From: Nitrosospira sp.
GTDB taxonomy: Bacteria > Pseudomonadota > Gammaproteobacteria > Burkholderiales > Nitrosomonadaceae
Assembly (NCBI GenBank): GCA_013821425.1
Contig: JACDGV010000011.1
Coordinates: 1 to 64,000, forward strand
Direction: 5' to 3'
DNA: 64,000 nt
A program made the position numbers and the translations under genes. Below are positions 36,001 through 43,671 of the stretch, one piece after another. Every line of letters begins with the position of its first letter. The first letter of the stretch is position 1. A model generated the notes under the pieces. That model saw only the letters and a list, made by a program, of their open reading frames with translations, made no database searches and was not told the DNA's origin.

Positions 36001-37983
36001 CAACCCGATCATGTCCGTGCCGGCTCGGTCGCGAGCCGCCATTTGTTCCGCCATCACCTCGGCAGGATCGCGTTCCGCCACACTTTCCAGTTCACCTTGT
36101 GCAGCCTGCGCTTCAGCAATGGGACCACTTTGCACCAACTGTGCGGGCTCTGAGTTCATCCCGGAATCTTGCATACGTTGCTGATTCGCTTGCACGTCGG
36201 CATCAAGGGAGATGTTTTCTTCGGGGACGGGCTCTGGAACCGCAGTCTCGGCATTGATAGGTGGTGCTGCTACCTTTGCTGCGGGTGGTTCTATTTCCTG
36301 GGCTTCTCTAGTTGTCTGGCCCTCTGGAGGCATTTCCAACTGATCGTAGCTGGACTGCACCCGAGTCGTGTCACTTTCAATCGCATCATTTAGCTGCTCA
36401 CCTGACTGTCTGGCCATTTCTTCAGGATCAGCCTCAACCAGAGCCTCTTCATCTGGGGGACGCTTATTGCGAATGACTTCGCGAATTCGCTCACAAAGAT
36501 CTTCTATTTCAGGGCTTGGAGGCTCGCGTTGCTCCAGCGCAGCAACGAGATTTCCTGCTGCACGGGCGTCTACTTCGGCTTCAGGCTCCTCCACAGCTTC
36601 TCTCGCTTCAGCAGCTGTGGTTTCCGCAGGCGGAAGATCTGTTTCCGTTGCGGTTGCTTCCTCGGCATTGTCTTGTACCTGGTGCAAACGTGAGCGGTCA
36701 TCTTCTGAAATATCTGACGAGGGCTCAGGCAACAGGAGCTGGGGGCCGCCGGTATCAGTTACTCTGCTGCTTGGTCCCGCGGGAAAGGCTCCCGCTCCGG
36801 TTTCAGATTCACGTCCTGAAGGCCGTGTTTGAGGAGTGGCGGTACGCGGGGAAGAAGGCGTGCCAGTCTCATCGGAAGCAGGGGAAACAGCAGCGTGCGT
36901 TGGGGGTTGAGCTGCTGTAGGTAATGCATTAGAGCCGGGTTGAGGTGTAACGGCCTCAGACGGACGCCTGCTTGCTGGCCTTGCGTATCGCTGAAGGGAA
37001 GAGCTGGAAATGGATTTCTTTTCTTCCCTATTAGCTGTCGCGTCCCCCGTGGGGCTTAATCGAGCCGGCAAGTCTATATTGATTGAGTGAGGGGCACGCT
37101 TCGGTTGTAATGGCATGCCTCCCGTCTGCTGAACGACATGCGTCAATTCATGCGCCGTAAGCTCCAAATTAGTAGGACTACTTCCCGCACCAAAGTAAAC
37201 ATCAGAGCCATGAGTAAAGGCCTGGGCACCAACGTCCCGATTCATCTTGATAGCATCGCTGCCGGTGTGGACGCGCACATGACTGAAATCCACCCCAAAC
37301 CTTGGTTCCATATAGGAACGCACGGGATCAGGTAACGGGCTACCTCCACCCTTGCTCCGACCGAGACGGGACTCAACATCATCCCCAGCCTCAAAACTGC
37401 CGTTTATTGAGTCGCCGGATTTGGCCTGGATCGGTTCTGTTTCTTCTTCGTCGCTGGTTGTTTGTCTTTGAAAGGGAAGTGCGGCGGACTTATTGAAGAA
37501 CTTCGCCTGAAGTAACTCGTCTTTGTCCTCTTCCCTGTCGTGGTCTTCTTCTTTCTCTGCCCCTTGTTCCATTTCCCGCTGTACGAACGGCGTGATTGAG
37601 GCAGCAAGAGGCAGGGGCTTACTTTGCACAAGATGGGCCTGGTTCGGCTCTCCTTCTACTGCACGCGATTGCTGGACAGAGGCCAGCGCCACTGAATCGG
37701 GCATGCTCACCACTTGCCGAGCGACGCGGTCTGCTTCCTGCTCGTATTGATCATCCGCAGCCCCAACGGTCAGTTTTGGCTGAAGACCGATAATCTTGCC
37801 CTCAGGCGTGAGGTGTTTGGCTTGAATCAGCTGCGCTACGCGTCGATTGCCTAAGGTACGCTGCAATTGAAGGATGGGATTAGGTCCGCCCTGAAATGAC
37901 CGGGTGGACTCGGGACGAGGCTCACGGCGCTCGATTCGCTGCTTTGCTTTCTCTGGTGACTCTGTTTTCGGCTGCTGAGACAC
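33070..37983 (-). CDS. Giant DUF4157 eCIS cargo protein with a C-terminal deaminase-like toxin domain
   Basis: 1637 residues. Leader (about 36-95: LQRTLGNRRVAQLIQAK, YEQEADRVA), acidic linker, DUF4157 domain (about 215-290) with zincin motif HELTH at 278-282, a long Pro/Glu/Ala-rich disordered part (about 300-640), then a long helical, partly hydrophobic central region (about 640-1240: e.g. GLLDWLTAGLAAAGITI, LVETVVGGIANLVAG) that could help cross membranes. The last about 150 residues hold His1499-Ala-Glu1501 and Cys1533-x-x-Cys1536, the zinc-site signature H-x-E ... C-x-x-C of nucleic-acid/nucleotide deaminases, as in bacterial polymorphic-toxin deaminases. The target base is unknown. It starts 15 bases after the leader-only gene, inside the eCIS train. 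Confidence 0.85.
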   Translation of the reverse strand: MSQQPKTESPEKAKQRIERREPRPESTRSFQGGPNPILQLQRTLGNRRVAQLIQAKHLTPEGKIIGLQPKLTVGAADDQYEQEADRVARQVVSMPDSVALASVQQSRAVEGEPNQAHLVQSKPLPLAASITPFVQREMEQGAEKEEDHDREEDKDELLQAKFFNKSAALPFQRQTTSDEEETEPIQAKSGDSINGSFEAGDDVESRLGRSKGGGSPLPDPVRSYMEPRFGVDFSHVRVHTGSDAIKMNRDVGAQAFTHGSDVYFGAGSSPTNLELTAHELTHVVQQTGGMPLQPKRAPHSINIDLPARLSPTGDATANREEKKSISSSSLQRYARPASRRPSEAVTPQPGSNALPTAAQPPTHAAVSPASDETGTPSSPRTATPQTRPSGRESETGAGAFPAGPSSRVTDTGGPQLLLPEPSSDISEDDRSRLHQVQDNAEEATATETDLPPAETTAAEAREAVEEPEAEVDARAAGNLVAALEQREPPSPEIEDLCERIREVIRNKRPPDEEALVEADPEEMARQSGEQLNDAIESDTTRVQSSYDQLEMPPEGQTTREAQEIEPPAAKVAAPPINAETAVPEPVPEENISLDADVQANQQRMQDSGMNSEPAQLVQSGPIAEAQAAQGELESVAERDPAEVMAEQMAARDRAGTDMIGLQQRALEALASARASTIGQIGAGQQNMVGSEEQMRARIGAEAQGIFNAAQTQVNDLLEPLSRTAMSQWETGVAVLSERFKQRLHRVKEWIDERYSGAKGAVLEVVEYVTGLPDWVTDEYEAAEHEFGDGVCDLIREISSNVNGVIVTCEGLIEDARTDIGELFSNLPAELQEWAAGEQARFGEQLDSLHDRAIQTRDDFNRDMANRAAQSVQEVREQIYSLRQAAGGIIGRIVDAVGRFVEDPAKFIIEGLLELLGIPPASFWALVARIQSVISDIAEDPVGFAGHLLTALGQGFQQFFSNVGTHLIGGLLDWLTAGLAAAGITIPPDFSLKSIISFFLELMGITWTRIRRLLAKHIGEENVALIERAYELVSSLIEQGPQGIFEMIKDRLDPRQILDQVLEAAKSFLVEALITQVSVRIIALFNPAGAILQALEAVYRVLKWIFENAARIFTLVETVVGGIANLVAGNIGPMANAVETALSRLIGPVIDFLADYIGLGDLPNKIKETIEGMQNWIEGILDQVIGWLAERARGLLRTLGIGGEQGEENDQRQEGDSEVGKTISFSAAGESHRLWINVQGTSAKVMMASSPEEVTAKLDDWQERLEAVPEERRTEAQRLLTSARQALGNTQRDAQEAVQEKEQAEREPNDPQAGQEFTQADEETEAVEQSLAEILEPLCEVFEETFVDSNPEQLKVAASQMMAEEVAAGLPLNQVPAATERVKRRIVARGADDIRTQSQSDESILVSFRANDEYFPLGELRRTLGRGRAPPGRTVQSATRLHLVSNHPITNLSSILPRELPSGGLDPTIPTGGGVVNVQENEIQLLTWNSSPTRKTGGSHAEAHTTAVFESELAKEALKYIESIEMRNFNYSACSSCSDALVGMLRQICAAQRGTGQVVLRRAEIYWTRLYGDEEKFLREDRTTWNTIQDLARAGWTIHAPTAALPNPENSPGNVVAEKTGRRPLSQAVVVIEGTIHC

Positions 37984-37998
37984 GAGCGTCTTTTAAAA

Positions 37999-38614
37999 CT
38001 ACTGCTCGTTGGGATCTGATGCAGATTTTTCTTCCTTGCCTGCATAGCACGTGGCGCAGGTTCGCTGAAGTGAGGGACGTGGGCTAGATGCTGCCGACTC
38101 GTCATCTTCCTCGACGGATTGCCGCAGAAGAGAGCCGTTGCTCGTCTCGACTACAGGCTTCGCTTGAACAGTCATCTCTTTCTCTTCTGATTCTTGGTTG
38201 ATTTCTATTTGCCGTTGGGCAAACGGGGTGATTGAGATGGCCAGAGGCTTAGATTGCAACGCCTCATTCTTGTCTTCTTCTGGTGAAATCGCTCGTTGCG
38301 CTGTCGCTGTATTCGAAGACACCGCGTCGGGCATGCTAATTACTTGGCAGGCTACCTGATCGGCTTCCTGCTCATATTGATCGTCCACAGCCCCAACGGT
38401 GAGCTTGGGCTGAAGGCGGACAATCTTGCCCTCCGGCGTGAGGCGCTTGGCTTGAATTAACTCTGCTACACGGCGGTTGCCCAATGCGCGTTGTAAGTGG
38501 AAGATAGGAGAAGGGGAACCCTCGTGAGAGAAACGGGCAGGAACTGGGGATGACCTGCCGCGCGCGATTTGCTGATTTATTCTCTCGGACGGATCGGTAA
38601 AAAATTGCTGGGCC
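37999..38614 (-). CDS. Leader-only DUF4157-type protein lacking the zincin domain
   Basis: 204 residues from the ATG at 38614, preceded by GGAGGG. It matches the N-terminus of the other DUF4157 proteins (MAQQFFTDPSERINQQ, LQRALGNRRVAELIQAKRLT, DQYEQEADQVACQV, SMPDA) and the acidic linker up to a CATCYAG motif, then stops where the DUF4157 zinc domain would begin. The next gene starts 15 bases later. It may be a truncated cargo gene or a free-standing copy of the loading leader. A longer frame to 38838 lacks homology and overlaps the FHA remnant. Confidence 0.75.
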
Positions 38615-38644
38615 ATAACTGTTCCCTCCCTCCGTGCAATGGCG

Positions 38645-39618
38645 TTAGGCAGTGTGGTATAACACCCTGGATTTAAGGCTCGTCTTTTTCCCCCAGGCGG
38701 TTTGGGCTCCCGCAAATTCAGCAAATCGCTGGGATCCCGCACTGTATATGATGGAGCAATGCCGACGGCTGACATCGCTGTTGTCGCTAAACATGAGACG
38801 TCCCTCTCCGCCTGAGGTGCGGCCCAAGACCAATCCACCGGCTGGAATAGGAATCGATGCTCCGGTATATTCTCCGCTGATCCCTTTGATGACTGGTCCC
38901 TGCTTTACAGGGCTGGATGCAGCTGGTTGATAGGATTTACTAGAGCTAGGTCGCAACCCATTCGCCTGACCGGATATCTTGGCGTGTTGACCGCGGCGCA
39001 AAAAAAGCAAACCTAACACTAATGCGAGTCCGGCTGTGCCCGCCCCGGTCCAGACCAGGGTGGAGTTCTTGTCGATCCATGTCCGCGGTTTATCTACTAT
39101 GCGTGGCAGTGGCAGCCCGAGGTCTTTTAACACAGGGATAACCACAGCAATATCCTGCGCCCAGCCGATTCCTGATGCTTGTGTCGAAACAAAGCTGTTG
39201 ATGCCAAGTACTTCTCCATATTGGTTGTAGAGCGGGCCACCGGAATTACCTGCGCTGATCGCCGCATCTGTCTCAATAACAGCGACGCCCTTCCACCCCT
39301 TTCCCTTTGCTGTCTCGGTGACGTCTGGCGATTCCCCGCCTAACTTGCTCACGATGCCCTTTTTCAGCGTCGGGACATATCTTGTCGAGGTCACGCATTT
39401 CCAGATGCTCCGGGAAATTCTGCCGAATAGACGTTGTCATTGATCAGAGCCGAGCTACTTGTGGCAAAGGTAACGCTCGGTCTCTCCGCGAGCGGCCGAA
39501 CAAGTTTCAGGATAGCCACATCCATGCCGGTTTCGCGCGCCCTTTCGTCGCTCTTTGATGATGTCCATACGATATTGGATACATCCACCCTGATCGGGGA
39601 CTGCCCCTCCTTGCCCAC
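38645..39618 (-). pseudogene. Truncated, frameshifted trypsin-like protease with FHA domain
   Basis: Two frames. The first (39391-39618) holds the Asp part of a serine protease (GMDVAILKLVRPL) and ends in PGASGNA at a TGA. The second starts at once from a GTG at 39394 with VPTLKKGIVSKLGG and contains the nucleophile motif AAISAGNSGGPLYN, a membrane helix (VWTGAGTAGLALVLGLLFL) and most of an FHA domain (VLGRTSGG, SDVSRRHCSI). One missing base explains the break. The N-terminal part with the catalytic His is absent, replaced by the end of the AAA+ gene, and the FHA end is degenerate. So it cannot be an active protease. Confidence 0.75.
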
Positions 39619-39636
39619 GTATATGATTGCCAGCTT

Positions 39637-41859
39637 TTATTCAATGTTAGAAAAACCAGCCTTCGCTTGGGCAATCGTAACCACATCTTTGGTCTGCGCT
39701 CCAAAATCGCTTTCCGAAACCAGCTTGCCCATTTTCTGATACTCGCGCTGAGTCGCCCGAACGAGATGCCTCATACCTACTACACCGGTGTCGTCCGCTG
39801 CCAGAAACGCCGCCGAGAGAGCGATGTTGCGTATGTTGCCGCCTGTCACCTGGAAACGCCTTGCCAGAAATTCCAGATCCAGGTTTGGATCGCGGGGCAT
39901 GGCTTCAGGCCATACGTTCTCCCATATCCGCAGCCGGTCCTCTTCATTGGGGAATGGGAATTCAACAGTGAAATGCAGGCGCCGGACGAAAGCCTCATCC
40001 ATGTTCTTGCGAAAGTTGCTCGCCAGGATGACAATGCCTTCGTGTTCTTCCATGCGCTGGAGCAAATAGCCTGTCTCGATGTTGGCGTAGCGGTCATGGG
40101 AATCCTTGACTTCACTGCGTTTCCCGAACAATGCATCGGCTTCGTCAAAGAATAGAATGGCGTTCGAGGTCTCCGCTTCGTCGAAAATACGGGAAAGGTT
40201 CTTTTCCGTCTCCCCGATGTATTTGCTGACGACATTTGAGAGGTCGATCTTGTAGAGATCCAGGCCCAGTTCTCCGGCGATTATGTCGGCTGACATGGTC
40301 TTGCCCGTGCCAGACGGGCCGGCGAACAGCACGCACAGGCCTTTTCCCATTGCGAGCTTTATATCAAATCCCCATTCGGTATAAATCCGATCGCGATATT
40401 TGACATGGTTGCAAATTTCCCGCAGCTGCTCGGTTCGATCCAGCGGTAAGATAATGTCATTCCAACGGTATTTCAGGGCAATTTTATGGGCCAGCGAGGA
40501 TAGCTTCTGGTTTGAATGAATGCGGCAGGCCTCATAAAGCTCGCGCATAGTGATATGCTGCGAGCCGGGATCGTGCCATCGAGCCAGATTCTTCGCGGTA
40601 GAGGTCGCGTTGTGGATTTGGCTGCGGGAAAACTTGAATTTTACGGCAAGCTCGGCAATATCTGTTGGTTCGATTGCTGCCTGGTATTCTTCAAGCGCGG
40701 TGAGCCAGGTCTGCGTGCGGTGGAGGAAGCTCGGCCGTGGGAGCGTAACCGTAAAATAAGTCATGCCCCGCAGGGAATGGGTCGCCTCAAGAGCAATCTC
40801 GCCATCCAGAAACTCCATGGAGCAGCCGTGTTTCAGGCTCTGGATGAAAATAATGAGCATGCCTCGGCGTTGTTCAGTATGCAGCGCCTCGACACCTTTC
40901 CAGAACAGCGCGGCATGCTGCAGGCGGGCCTCGCGATGGATTAACGTCAGCGCCTTGCTGAGCCCGGCTTCGGGTTCTGCCGCGAGCCGTTCCAGATCAA
41001 TTATTAGCAGCCGCTGCTTTCGGTGGCGGCACACTGCTTGCGCTACGCTCTGCTTGTCGGTAACGGAAGGGCCTTTCAGGTGAACGACAACAGTCCGCGG
41101 ATCGGGCGTGCCGATTGCGAGGCGTATTAACCCCTGTTTGATCTCGTCATCCAGGGGGAGCTGTTCCAGGCCGGGGCTCTCAATCTCCAACTCGGTAAAC
41201 GCGCGGATGCGCTCATCCGGCCCTTCCGCGCCAAGCAGATACTGGACAATGCGATCATCAACTTTGACAAATCGCGAGAGAAGAGGGCAGGGGAGATGGG
41301 GGGGCTCTTCGAAAAGTTCGATAAGCCGAAACTGTAACAGCGGGGCTTCTGGCGAGAAGCGCTGCCTCGCTGCCACACTGGATTCCAGGGAGGGCGCAAG
41401 CAGGTTCAGCAGAAGCTCGACGCTCGGTTTCTTCTTGTTGAGGTCGTCCTGAAGGTAGGCATAGAGTTTTTCATAGCGTAGATCCAACTCCGAAGTCATG
41501 CACACCAGTAGAGTGTCGATATCAAGCCGGGTCAGTTCAAAAAGCTCCTGGAGGCGTTCAAGCCGGAGTTCAGCTCCCAGGCTCGGGCTTTTTTTCCTGC
41601 GCTCCTGCAACTGTGCTTCAAGCTGGTCAAGTTTCGCTGCCAGCTCAGCCGGAACCTCGGGGTTCGATGCGAGCCACTGTGGCACCCCCATTGGCTTGCG
41701 CAATAACGCATCCACTTCCTGCTCGGAAATATATAAGCCGCGAAATTGCTCATCTTCTGCCCGAAGCATGCTTCGCCTGACCATCTGCAGCCGGATCAGC
41801 AGATCGATACGCTCCATCTCGGCGAGAAGGTGTGCCATGGAGTCGGTAAGCGCTTGCAT
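39637..41859 (-). CDS. eCIS AAA+ ATPase (Afp15/Pvc15-like)
   Basis: 740 residues from the ATG at 41859 (MQALTDSMAHLLAEMER); a start at 41937 would overlap the upstream gene by 40 bases. The N-terminal about 480 residues are helical and family-specific. The C-terminal AAA+ module has Walker A GPSGTGKT at 514-521, pore-type loop YIGETEKNL, Walker B ILFFDEADALF and the sensor ASNFRKNMDEAFVRR. In the antifeeding prophage and PVC systems this ATPase is needed for assembly or loading of the particle. It follows the structural genes, as in other eCIS loci. Confidence 0.92.
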   Translation of the reverse strand: MQALTDSMAHLLAEMERIDLLIRLQMVRRSMLRAEDEQFRGLYISEQEVDALLRKPMGVPQWLASNPEVPAELAAKLDQLEAQLQERRKKSPSLGAELRLERLQELFELTRLDIDTLLVCMTSELDLRYEKLYAYLQDDLNKKKPSVELLLNLLAPSLESSVAARQRFSPEAPLLQFRLIELFEEPPHLPCPLLSRFVKVDDRIVQYLLGAEGPDERIRAFTELEIESPGLEQLPLDDEIKQGLIRLAIGTPDPRTVVVHLKGPSVTDKQSVAQAVCRHRKQRLLIIDLERLAAEPEAGLSKALTLIHREARLQHAALFWKGVEALHTEQRRGMLIIFIQSLKHGCSMEFLDGEIALEATHSLRGMTYFTVTLPRPSFLHRTQTWLTALEEYQAAIEPTDIAELAVKFKFSRSQIHNATSTAKNLARWHDPGSQHITMRELYEACRIHSNQKLSSLAHKIALKYRWNDIILPLDRTEQLREICNHVKYRDRIYTEWGFDIKLAMGKGLCVLFAGPSGTGKTMSADIIAGELGLDLYKIDLSNVVSKYIGETEKNLSRIFDEAETSNAILFFDEADALFGKRSEVKDSHDRYANIETGYLLQRMEEHEGIVILASNFRKNMDEAFVRRLHFTVEFPFPNEEDRLRIWENVWPEAMPRDPNLDLEFLARRFQVTGGNIRNIALSAAFLAADDTGVVGMRHLVRATQREYQKMGKLVSESDFGAQTKDVVTIAQAKAGFSNIE

Positions 41860-41897
41860 GATTCGTCCTGGTCGATTTTCCCGGCTTGAAACGGCAA

Positions 41898-42875
41898 TTA
41901 GTGGGATATCTCCACCGCTATCAGGGAGACACTGCAATAGCCTGTGCTCCTGATTTCCACGGATAGCGTGCTGGATTCGGCGTCAAGATGCCCTTCGGCT
42001 ATCTCATACGTCTGGTCGTATGGGCCACCCGATATTTCCTGTGTTAGCAGTTTATCGGCATCCTCTTTGCCGACGTGCTTTTTGCCGGCAGGATTCCAGC
42101 CCCCCCTGATCAATGCGAGCGTGACCTTCTTGTCATTGGCCTCCCCCGCGATGCGCAGACGATGAACCCGCGTTACACCCGGCGGGAGCGAAATGGCCAT
42201 GGTTCCCCCCGCACCCTTGGTGTTGGGCGTTCCGTCGTCGTTCTTCTTGTGCGATCTTGCTTCCGTAGTACCCACCCGGAAGGGGGGCTGAGCGTTTTCC
42301 TGGTCGTGCGGAATCTGGATCGGGCGAAACGGTACCCGCAGCCACCCCTTGCGCAAGCTGGGAGCCAGTATTTCCGCATTCACCGAACCGGGCGAAAGGG
42401 GAGTATGCAATTGACGCCGGCTGGCGGTGCTGATCGATTCCGGTTTAAGTTTTCCCCGGCTGTCGAGCTGTACTGTTGCAAGGGTCACCGCGGCTTCTTC
42501 CGTCCCTGTGGAGGCGGCTAAAATTCCATAGCACTCAATCCGAGGGCGGTCTTTGGAAGGTTGCTCGGTTTCGTAGCTCGCCGTGATTTGCAGCAGTGAG
42601 GAAGGTGGGAAGGCCGATAATTCGAGTGTTTCCGCTTGACCGATGGCGATTGCGCGGCCCTTGCCGTCAACGGCAAAGCCGGGGCCTATGCTCAGCGATG
42701 AATCCCCCGCCGCGGTTACCTCAAGCCCGCGCACGACTCCCCAGCCGTGCAGGTTCAGGTTGTGGCGCGCAAGTTCACCGATATGATATTTCTGTTCATC
42801 GATAAAGTCGTCTTTGAGCAGCAATTGTCCCTGGAAATATGCGGGCTTTTTGCCGATAAGTTGTTTTTTACGCAT
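41898..42875 (-). CDS. eCIS-associated 'GQLL' protein, possible baseplate or fibre component
   Basis: 325 residues. The N-terminus (YFQGQLLLKDDFIDEQKYHI, HNLNLHGWGVVRGLEV) matches a family common in eCIS and related tail-like loci, with a conserved first 60 residues and a variable beta-rich remainder. Its precise role is not established; attachment to the baseplate or fibre is likely from position between tail protein I and the ATPase. The start ATG follows the stop of the 45-residue ORF without a gap, with GGGAG as ribosome-binding site. Confidence 0.75.
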   Translation of the reverse strand: MRKKQLIGKKPAYFQGQLLLKDDFIDEQKYHIGELARHNLNLHGWGVVRGLEVTAAGDSSLSIGPGFAVDGKGRAIAIGQAETLELSAFPPSSLLQITASYETEQPSKDRPRIECYGILAASTGTEEAAVTLATVQLDSRGKLKPESISTASRRQLHTPLSPGSVNAEILAPSLRKGWLRVPFRPIQIPHDQENAQPPFRVGTTEARSHKKNDDGTPNTKGAGGTMAISLPPGVTRVHRLRIAGEANDKKVTLALIRGGWNPAGKKHVGKEDADKLLTQEISGGPYDQTYEIAEGHLDAESSTLSVEIRSTGYCSVSLIAVEISH

Positions 42876-43013
42876 TTAGATTCTCCCTTGCGGGTATTTT
42901 TCCCGATCCAGCATCATTTTCATCCTCATCATTCCTTTAGAAGCGGCTCTGCCAGGGATCGGCAGATAGCCTCGCGTGGTAATTAACGCGACGTCAAACT
43001 GTATATCTGCCAT
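42876..43013 (-). CDS. Small 45-residue protein in the eCIS train
   Basis: Starts MADIQFDVALITTRGYLPIP and ends in a basic Met-rich tail (MMRMKMMLDREKYPQGRI). It has a good GGGAG ribosome-binding site, begins 20 bases inside the end of the tail-I gene, and its TAA abuts the ATG of the next gene. This tight two-sided coupling supports a real gene despite the length. No family recognised. Confidence 0.65.
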   Translation of the reverse strand: MADIQFDVALITTRGYLPIPGRAASKGMMRMKMMLDREKYPQGRI

Positions 43014-43671
43014 TTTGCTCCCGTGCGGAAAAATCCAAACGCAGGTCATAGCCCGTATGCGCGGGCTTGGCAAAATCGATGATAGCGCGGACCCGTTGCT
43101 CGAACTCCCGGTGGGATTCGGTGACTCTCGATCCGAAGCTCTGACGTTGCACTTCAATACTGATGCGGAACCAGAACGGTCGCTCATCCCCGAAAAGCGT
43201 GTCCTCGCCAACTTTGGCCTGCCCGATGATGAATCCAAGTATGGGATTATCGTCAATATCGACGTCCAGGATTTCTGGAAAACAGAGTTCCAGCAATTGT
43301 TCAAGATATGCGCGCGTTCCTCGTTTCTGGTAAAGCGGAGCGATCCCGGAAATGATGACCCTGAGCTGTTCCGCCGTAAATAGCGCGTGAGGCTTGAATG
43401 CGACCCAGGTTGCGAGCCACGGCAAAAAACGATCGGGTGCCCTGGCATGCTCATCCAGTTTTATATGTTCGCCGATATGGCCAACCCCCGATGGCGAGAA
43501 AAAGCTGGGGATGGCCTCGATTTGCTGTTCGATCCCTGGAGAGTCCGGTGTGTCATTCCGGAAAAGCACTTCCTCGAACACGCCGAGGAGGCACTGAAGA
43601 TGCCCTGAGGTGTCTCCAGCGCGATAAATCGCCGGCAAACTTTCCAGCAGGCGGGCGCCAGGCTCACTCAT
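42994..43671 (-). CDS. eCIS phage-tail protein I-like baseplate component
   Basis: 225 residues. It shows the tail-protein-I pattern: LLESLPAIYR start, FLPWLATWVAF, then QLRVIISGIAPLYQKRGTRA and a C-terminal strand with FEQRVRAIIDFAKPAHTGYD. In contractile tails this protein links the baseplate wedge to fibres. Overlaps the end of the J-like gene by 8 bases; part of the co-translated baseplate block. Confidence 0.88.
   Translation of the reverse strand: MSEPGARLLESLPAIYRAGDTSGHLQCLLGVFEEVLFRNDTPDSPGIEQQIEAIPSFFSPSGVGHIGEHIKLDEHARAPDRFLPWLATWVAFKPHALFTAEQLRVIISGIAPLYQKRGTRAYLEQLLELCFPEILDVDIDDNPILGFIIGQAKVGEDTLFGDERPFWFRISIEVQRQSFGSRVTESHREFEQRVRAIIDFAKPAHTGYDLRLDFSAREQNGRYTV

Noticed and set aside
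33070-37983. Rhs or Tc-type toxin
   Set aside because: No YD/RHS repeats or Tc features; the leader and DUF4157 domain point to eCIS cargo.
41898-42875. Tape-measure protein
   Set aside because: Too short, beta-rich, and its N-terminus matches the GQLL baseplate-associated family instead.
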